NCBI GenBank assembly: GCA_947446025.1
Contig: CANFEY010000006.1
Coordinates: 51,004-115,003 of the forward strand
Direction of reading: 5' to 3'
Length of the DNA: 64,000 bases
DNA from: Bryobacterales bacterium
GTDB lineage: Bacteria; Acidobacteriota; Terriglobia; Bryobacterales; Bryobacteraceae
The position numbers and the translations under genes were made by a program. The stretch's first letter is position 1. Each line of letters starts with the position of its first letter. The notes under the pieces were generated by a model, which was given only the letters and a program-made list of their open reading frames with translations, did not search any database and had not been told where the DNA came from. Of this stretch, positions 60,976-64,000 are shown one piece after another.

Positions 60976-63860
60976 TTGCCCAATCCGACCAGCCAACACG
61001 ATGCGCAGACCGCCGCCGGCGTCCGCGACTTGATTTTCGTCGGCGCGGCGCTGGATCTCATGCGGGCGGCAATCCTCCTCCCCCTCGCCGCCAACCTGCG
61101 CCTGGCCGTCGCGCTTCTGGTGATCAAGACCCTGGCGGTGGAACTGATCCCCTATCTGTTGCTCCGGAGTGGACGCATCCTCGCCGCGGCCTGGACTCTG
61201 ACAATCAATGCCACTCTGTTCGCGGCTTTCTACATCGTGGTTTCGGGCGGCATTCGAAGTTCCGGCCTTGTGTTGGAAGTCGCCATCGCCAGCTTGGCCA
61301 TCTTGATCCTTGGCAAGTCCGGTCTGTTCGTGGGATGCGCCGGAGCCGCCTTCGCCGTTGTCCTTGCCGCTCTCGATCTGCGCGGATGGCGTGCCCCGGC
61401 TTTGCTGGAAGAATCGACTTACTCGGTGGTTGTCAATGTGGTCGGCGCTCTCTGTTTTGCCGGCGTCCCCATCCTTCGAGCGACGGCCCGCCTGAGAAAG
61501 CTCAGTACTGATCGCGACGACCTTCTCCGGGACATGACCTCGGAGCAGCAGCACCTCGTCACCGCGCAGCAAGCCCTCCGCGAAAGCGAAACCCTGTTTC
61601 GCGGCATCAGCGAAAGCAGCCCCGCAGGTGTGTTCCGCACGAATGCCGCCGGCCAGTGCATCTACGCCAACCCCAGGATGCTGGAAATCTGGGCCATGAG
61701 TTGGGAGGAATTCAAAGACCAGGGCTTTGCTTCCCGCATCCACGTCGAGGACGCCGCCGCCGTCATGGCCGAAATCAATGCCGCCCACGCTGAGAGCCGC
61801 TCCTGCTTTGCCGAATACCGCCTCGCCCGCCCCGACGGCGTCCGCTGGGTCACCGCCCGCTCCAGCCCCACCACCAATGATCGCGGCGAATACGACGGTG
61901 AAGTCGGCACCGTCGTTGACACCACCGAAGCCGCCCAACTGAACCAACTGCTGCGCGAAAAAGAAGCCTACATGCGCACCATTCTCGACTCCGAGCCCGA
62001 GTGCGTGAAAACCATCGACCCTTCCGGCAGACTGGTCGAAATGAACACCGCTGGACTTGCCATGATTGAGGCCGAATCCGAAGCACAGGCCGTCGGAACC
62101 TTGGTCGCCGACCTGATTCCTCCGGTCCATCGCGCCGAGTTCATCGAGCTGCACCGGCGCGCGATTGCCGGCGAATCCGGCATCATGGAACACCAGCTCA
62201 CCGGCCTTTGCGGCACTGTCCGCTGGCTGGAAACGCACGCCGCACCGCTTCGCAATAGCGCAGGGCAAGTCGTCTCCGTCATCGCCCTTTCCCGAGACAT
62301 TTCCGACCGAAAGGCGCGCGAGGAAAGCCAACGGCGCCTGGACTTGGTTCAAGCAGCCGCCCACATCGGCCTGTGGGATCGCATTCCAGGAACATCGGAG
62401 ACGTGGTCCAATCCGGAAAACCTCCGCATGTTCGGCTTCCCCCCGATAGCGCGCCCACAGCAGAGGAGTTCTGGCGGCGCATCCACCCCGATGACCGTGA
62501 ACAGGTTCGGCAGGCCATGGACGCGGCCCTCTCCGGAGCCGGCGAATTCGACATCGAATACCGCGTACTTTGGCCCGATTCCAGCGAACACTGGCTGCTG
62601 AGCAGGGCGGAAATGCTCCGCGATGCCGCCGGCGCACCCGCCCGCATTGTCGGTGCCAACCAGGACATTACTGCGCGCAAGCGTCGGGAACAGGAACTCC
62701 GCGAAAGCGAGGAGAACTTCCGTACGCTCTTTGATCACGCTCCCTACGGCGCAATCCTGATGGACGTCAAGGATCTCTCTATCGTCGGCTTCAACGCCCT
62801 GGCCCATGTCCAGCTTGGCTACACCCGTGAGGAATTCTCCAAACTCACGCTCTCCGATATCGATACATTCTTGACCGGGCAACAGGTCCGCGCCACGGGC
62901 CGGACAGCCAACGAGAATCCGCCCGTAGAATTTGAAACCAAGCACCGCACCAAGGATGGACGACTCCTCGAAGTGCTCATCACGGCAGCACCGGTACGCA
63001 TCGGCGGCAACGCGCTGGTCTACTCCGCCGTGCAGGACATCACGGAACGGAAACGAGCCGAAAAAGAGCTACAAGCCTCCGAGGCTCGTCAACGAATTCT
63101 TGCCCAACTCTCCGGCGAGCTGTGGATGCGTCAGGACGATCCCATCGCAGTCCTGGCCGGCAGCATCCGCCGCCTGGAGTCCGGATTTGCCGACATCTGT
63201 GCAGCGCGGCTACTCTCCGAGGATGGCCTATGGCTCCTGCCTCCCTCCGTCGCCTTCGGGGAATTCATGGAAATGGACTCCGTTCGCCAGACGCTGACTC
63301 AACCACTTCCCTTCCAGGAGCCTTATTTCCACCAAGAGATCGTCCGCACCGGCCACGCCCAATTCCTGCCATTCTTTGACCTTGACCAATTCGCTGACCG
63401 CTTTAGTCCCGAGTATCGCAAAATCATTGGTAACCTCCGCACCCACTCTTTGATCGCTGTACCCCTGCGCGCCGGCGATCAGCCTATCGGAGTCCTCACC
63501 GTTGGGCGCCACCGGCCTGAACTACCGGCCTTCACCGAACAGGACTTCTCGTTCCTCCAGGAACTGGCCGACCGCGCCGCCCTGGCCTTCGCCGCCTCCA
63601 AACTCACACTGGATCTGCGGGCCGAACTCGCCCAACGTGGCGCCATGGAAAAAGAGCGCGACCTGATTCTGGCCGAGCTACAACAACTCACCAAGCACCT
63701 GGAAAGCGCCCGCGAAGACGAACGCAAACGCATCTCCCGCGAAATCCACGATGAGTTGGGACAGCAGCTCACCGGCCTCAAAATGCGCCTCGACTTCCTC
63801 TTCCGCGCCCCCCTCTCCCCGGAACAAAGGGATGAGCAGAAACATTCCCTACACCAGTAG
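60976..63860 (+). pseudogene. Multi-PAS/GAF HisKA_3 sensor histidine kinase, frameshifted and 3'-truncated
   Basis: Frame 1 (TTG start, 541 codons) encodes about six N-terminal membrane helices, two PAS domains and half of a third. It then derails at a C6 run (62439-62444). One added C would rejoin it to the second ORF, where the third PAS domain continues with PDSAPTAEEFWRRIHPDDR. That ORF goes on to a further PAS (EENFRTLFDHAPYGAIL), a GAF-like domain and the H-box KRISREIHDELGQQL, then stops at 63858-63860 with no HATPase domain. The stop coincides with the end of an IS4-type element. A NarL-type partner regulator is not seen. Confidence 0.85.
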
Positions 63861-64000
63861 TGTCCGGCTATAAGTCGAACAGATTCAGCTGGTTGAAAAA
63901 TGGGTCTGATTTTTCTCCGGTATGTTGTAGCTGAAGGGCCTGTAGAATGGGCGTCCGCTCGAAAATGGTGACGCTGACAACCTGTAGGATTTGGTAGAGG
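63861..64000 (-). mobile_element. End of an IS4-family element with transposase C-terminus, runs off the window
   Basis: On the minus strand the frame from 63999 reads LYQILQVVSVTIFERTPILQAL, the conserved end of IS4-family (DUF4372-type) transposases. A one-base shift in the T run near 63897-63900 is needed to reach the expected NQLNLFDL-stop ending at 63869. The outer end TGTCCGGCTATAAGTCG abuts the truncated kinase. The rest of the element and any target duplication are outside the window. Confidence 0.72.

Noticed and set aside
60106-62637. 843-codon minus ORF extending yebC
   Set aside because: YebC has a fixed N-terminus (MSGHSKWATIKHKK) at 60849; the extension is antisense of the kinase gene.
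1-64000. tRNA, rRNA or CRISPR array
   Set aside because: No cloverleaf with T-loop GTTCGAATC-type pattern outside coding sequence, no rRNA-like stretch and no regularly spaced direct repeats were seen by eye.

Overview
The window is a 64 kb high-GC piece of a bacterial chromosome. The best guess is an Acidobacteriota member close to Solibacter/Bryobacter. This rests on family content: a TIGR03435-type secreted protein, PadR regulators followed by membrane proteins with a VLGD motif, several copies of the secreted 'GKP(N/D)..G.W ... GDTLVV' family paired with a DUF6152 protein, an actinobacterial/acidobacterial-type succinate dehydrogenase, and a PEP-CTERM-type CAAX protease homologue. Assignment is by recognition only; no rRNA, tRNA or CRISPR array was seen.

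Layout. 0-5 kb: Lon protease, a DUF4159 protein and a histone-deacetylase-fold enzyme, all on the minus strand. 5-7.6 kb: an accessory patch of lower GC with a solitary AAA-type ATPase, a VapBC-like toxin-antitoxin pair whose PIN toxin is split by an in-frame TAA, and an orphan XRE antitoxin. 7.6-10.6 kb: metallo-beta-lactamase-fold hydrolase, FmdB zinc ribbon, small cytochrome c, DedA membrane protein, ACT-domain protein. 10.7-13 kb: PadR plus two paralogous membrane proteins, then a BrnTA module with a perfect palindromic operator. 13-18.4 kb: XdhC, MocA-like nucleotidyltransferase, AsmA, an M20 peptidase and an EVE protein. 18.4-23.7 kb: an exopolysaccharide export operon (Wza-like, Wzc/GumC-like, tyrosine autokinase) continuing into a PPi-type phosphofructokinase and a methyltransferase; the Wza-like signal peptide carries an amber codon.

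23.7-33.9 kb: lineage-specific secreted proteins, including a decayed copy, a two-domain copy with its DUF6152 partner, two large tandem paralogues of unknown function, a Yip1/TPR membrane protein and a TIGR03435 protein. 33.9-42.4 kb: a complete three-subunit succinate dehydrogenase, ThiD, an NfrB-like glycosyltransferase, an exported amidohydrolase and a reduced PurE-like protein. 42.4-46.3 kb: a minus-strand operon coupling a molybdenum hydroxylase to intradiol dioxygenase subunits, plausibly for aromatic hydroxylation then ring cleavage. 46.3-52.7 kb: conserved unknown, cytochrome c/PHM-like oxidoreductase, Pal lipoprotein, a TPR lipoprotein gene broken by an AT-rich insertion, CAAX protease, HAD, ROK and VOC proteins. 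52.7-60.9 kb: miaB-bfn-secreted protein operon and a tightly overlapped yebC-ruvC-unknown-TlpA-deoB operon. 61-64 kb: a multi-PAS histidine kinase broken by a frameshift in a C tract and truncated by the end of an IS4-family element that runs off the window.

Cross-cutting themes are gene decay (five or more broken genes) and two families of dispersed palindromic intergenic repeats. One repeat family is a two-hairpin element sitting exactly between convergent stop codons.
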